The notes under the pieces are model-generated. The model had not been told where the DNA came from. It saw only the letters and a list, made by a program, of their open reading frames with translations, and searched no databases. A stretch of 6,179 nucleotides of DNA from Actinomycetes bacterium (GTDB taxonomy: Bacteria > Actinomycetota > Acidimicrobiia > Spongiisociales > UBA5794). Location: positions 1-6,179 of the forward strand of contig JAMBLL010000080.1 in NCBI GenBank assembly GCA_023336765.1. The letters are read 5' to 3'. The translations under genes were made by a program, and so were the position numbers. The first letter of the stretch is position 1. The number at the start of each line of letters is the position of its first letter. Positions 5,143 through 6,179 of the stretch are shown one piece after another.

Positions 5143-6021
5143 TCAGGCTATTTCTGCTCCACCGTTTGCGAGCCATGTGACGAACGCTGCGGCGCAGTCA
5201 GCGTGTGCCGGCCCTTCCTCGCAGTTTCGGTACTTCGTCAGTGCGACTTCGAGATCGGCGCGCATCCATGGGCCAAACGAACCGAGCGACGCTGTGAGTG
5301 ATGCAGCAGCCTCTTCCATCGTGAACCGACCTGCTGTGATCTCGCGACCGACGACCAGGCCTGCGAGCTTCTTACCGTTCTCCTCGATCTGTGTCAGGCG
5401 AGCGATATCAGCGAGATCCCGGACACCACCCGCAGCCACAACGGGCTCATCAACGATGGATACGGCCAACTGCAGTGCTTCGATATTCGGCGGCTCTTCA
5501 AGAGCATCGCGTCCAACCTCCGAGATCATAAACCCTGCAGCGCCCCCCGATGACAGGTTGATCAGCGCCTCTTCGAGGTACTCGCCTGTCCTCTCGGTCC
5601 AACCCTTGATCGCGATTTCGAGATCGGGGGCGACGTCGAGAGATACCACGATCTTGAGCGGGTACTTCCTGTTGAGTTCCCAGAACAGGACCTGGTCGAT
5701 CATTGCAAGAGTTCCGATGGCAACACGCCAGGCACCCATCCCAAGGACCCTCGATACCTCGGCCTCGGAGCGGATTCCGCCGCCAACCTGCACAGGCACA
5801 TCGACAGCCTTGATGATCTCACCTATGAGATCCCGATTCTTGTAGTCGCCGTAGGCGGCAGCATCGAGATCAACAATGTGCAATCGGTCGGCTCCCTTTT
5901 CAACCCAGCCCCTTGCGCGGTTGATCGGATCGGCATCCAGAGCGATCGCGTCAGACACATCGCCATGAGGAAGCCGGACAGCGCGTCCGTCAAGAATATT
6001 TACACGTGCATATAGCTCCAT
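5143..6021 (-). CDS. HisA/HisF-family TIM-barrel protein, catalytic Asp replaced, C-terminal extension
   Basis: The (beta/alpha)8 barrel (about 1-243) clearly follows HisA, the ProFAR isomerase of histidine synthesis: LYARVNILDGRAVRL, LHIVDLDAA (47-55), VQVGGGIRS (78-85), SLD (127-129), GWTE (140-143), AAGGV (196-200) and VVGREI phosphate-site residues. But the strand-1 Asp of HisA and PriA (Asp8 in Thermotoga HisA, within AIDL) is Asn8 here. The Thr of the TDIxRDG segment is Ser167 and its final Gly is Ala. The second catalytic Asp is kept as D129. The protein has 292 residues against about 240-250 for HisA; the last 49 include an NCEEGPAHADC Cys pair and match nothing I know. ATG 6021 is chosen over TTG 6039 from the alignment and a leaderless-type promoter. 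No other his gene is visible nearby. A diverged paralogue is likelier than working HisA. Confidence 0.88.
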   Translation of the reverse strand: MELYARVNILDGRAVRLPHGDVSDAIALDADPINRARGWVEKGADRLHIVDLDAAAYGDYKNRDLIGEIIKAVDVPVQVGGGIRSEAEVSRVLGMGAWRVAIGTLAMIDQVLFWELNRKYPLKIVVSLDVAPDLEIAIKGWTERTGEYLEEALINLSSGGAAGFMISEVGRDALEEPPNIEALQLAVSIVDEPVVAAGGVRDLADIARLTQIEENGKKLAGLVVGREITAGRFTMEEAAASLTASLGSFGPWMRADLEVALTKYRNCEEGPAHADCAAAFVTWLANGGAEIA

Positions 6022-6027
6022 GCCCCC

Positions 6028-6056
6028 AATGTACTCCAATCACGGACTTCAGCCAA
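6028..6056 (-). promoter_or_regulatory. Candidate leaderless promoter of the HisA-like gene
   Basis: On the minus strand TTGGCT (6051-6056), a 17-base spacer, TACATT (6028-6033) and then six bases (GGGGGC) lead to ATG 6021. The -10 fits TANNNT and the distance is the same as for the response-regulator gene, suggesting transcription from the start codon. The G-run directly before the ATG is too close to serve as a ribosome site. Confidence 0.5.
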
Positions 6057-6070
6057 CAGCGAGCAGAGAG

Positions 6071-6098
6071 AACACAGAACACAGAACACAGAACACAG
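6071..6098 (+). repeat. Heptamer tandem array C (AACACAG x4)
   Basis: Four perfect copies of AACACAG (equivalently CAGAACA) run head to tail. The array lies 14 bases upstream of the -35 box of the HisA-like gene, in non-coding DNA. It shares the 7-base period and the CAGANNN core with arrays A and B. Confidence 0.92.
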
Positions 6099-6179
6099 AC
6101 AAGAGAACCTGGTCCAGACGTATCTGTCGAGGGAGCATTCGTTTCCCGTCAACCGTTTTCCGACTTGCAGATGGCTGAC
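6099..6179. other. Right-end non-coding stretch
   Basis: No gene, RNA or clear hairpin is seen beyond a 4-bp CTGG-T-CCAG. The last seven bases, GGCTGAC, equal the unit at 7-13, and may be the edge of another heptamer array cut by the window. Confidence 0.4.

Noticed and set aside
5093..5176. Longer form of the small membrane protein from ATG 5176
   Set aside because: It would overlap the HisA-like gene and add a basic, non-conserved-looking stretch before the hydrophobic segment, whereas AGGAGGT is placed precisely for 5092.
5177..5845. 222-codon plus-strand reading frame opposite the HisA-like gene
   Set aside because: Its composition is Ser/Ala/Pro/Arg-rich with no family features. It is an antisense shadow of a clear TIM barrel.
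6022..6039. TTG start giving six extra residues to the HisA-like protein
   Set aside because: HisA proteins begin directly at the first strand, ATG 6021 fits the alignment, and the -10 box overlaps the extra codons.
57..6132. TCTGTCGAGG present near both ends (57-66 and 6123-6132)
   Set aside because: A 10-base match is expected by chance several times in a window of this size; I see no extension beyond it.

Overview
The window reads as a piece of a chromosome from a moderately GC-rich actinobacterial lineage, most plausibly Acidimicrobiia or a relative. This is inferred from four things. There is an F420-type (Ddn-family) oxidoreductase. There is an exported protein with a long Thr/Pro linker. 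The histidine kinase has an actinobacterial-style H-box. Two genes appear to have leaderless promoters (TANNNT, six bases, ATG). No rRNA, tRNA, CRISPR, transposase or phage gene was seen.

Layout. Bases 1-280 hold no convincing gene, only a hairpin and short heptamer duplications. On the minus strand, 2250 down to 281 is a two-component system: an OmpR-type response regulator followed, with a 4-base overlap, by its sensor histidine kinase. Divergent from it on the plus strand are a membrane-anchored Thr-rich exported protein (2425-3195), a deazaflavin(F420)-dependent nitroreductase-family protein (3271-3795) and a RarD-type EamA transporter (3843-4739). RarD meets a minus-strand small membrane protein (5092-4736) tail to tail, the two stop codons sharing the tetranucleotide CTAG. 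That small gene lies 50 bases downstream of a HisA/HisF-family TIM-barrel gene (6021-5143), probably in one transcript.

How the genes may work together. The regulator and kinase form a standard phosphorelay. The divergent exported protein shares their 174-base intergenic region and may be a target or accessory of the system; this is inference. The F420 enzyme and RarD are separate functions. The HisA-like protein has Asn where the catalytic Asp of HisA/PriA should be, carries a C-terminal extension of about 49 residues, and has no histidine-pathway genes beside it, so it is probably a repurposed paralogue.

The most unusual non-coding signal is a set of short tandem arrays with a strict 7-base period and a shared core CAGANNN (3682-3709, 3787-3821, 6071-6098, and a two-unit trace at 110-123). 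Two of them, in opposite orientation, bracket the 3' end of the F420-enzyme gene. There they seem to have replaced its original stop codon and to provide promoter elements for rarD.
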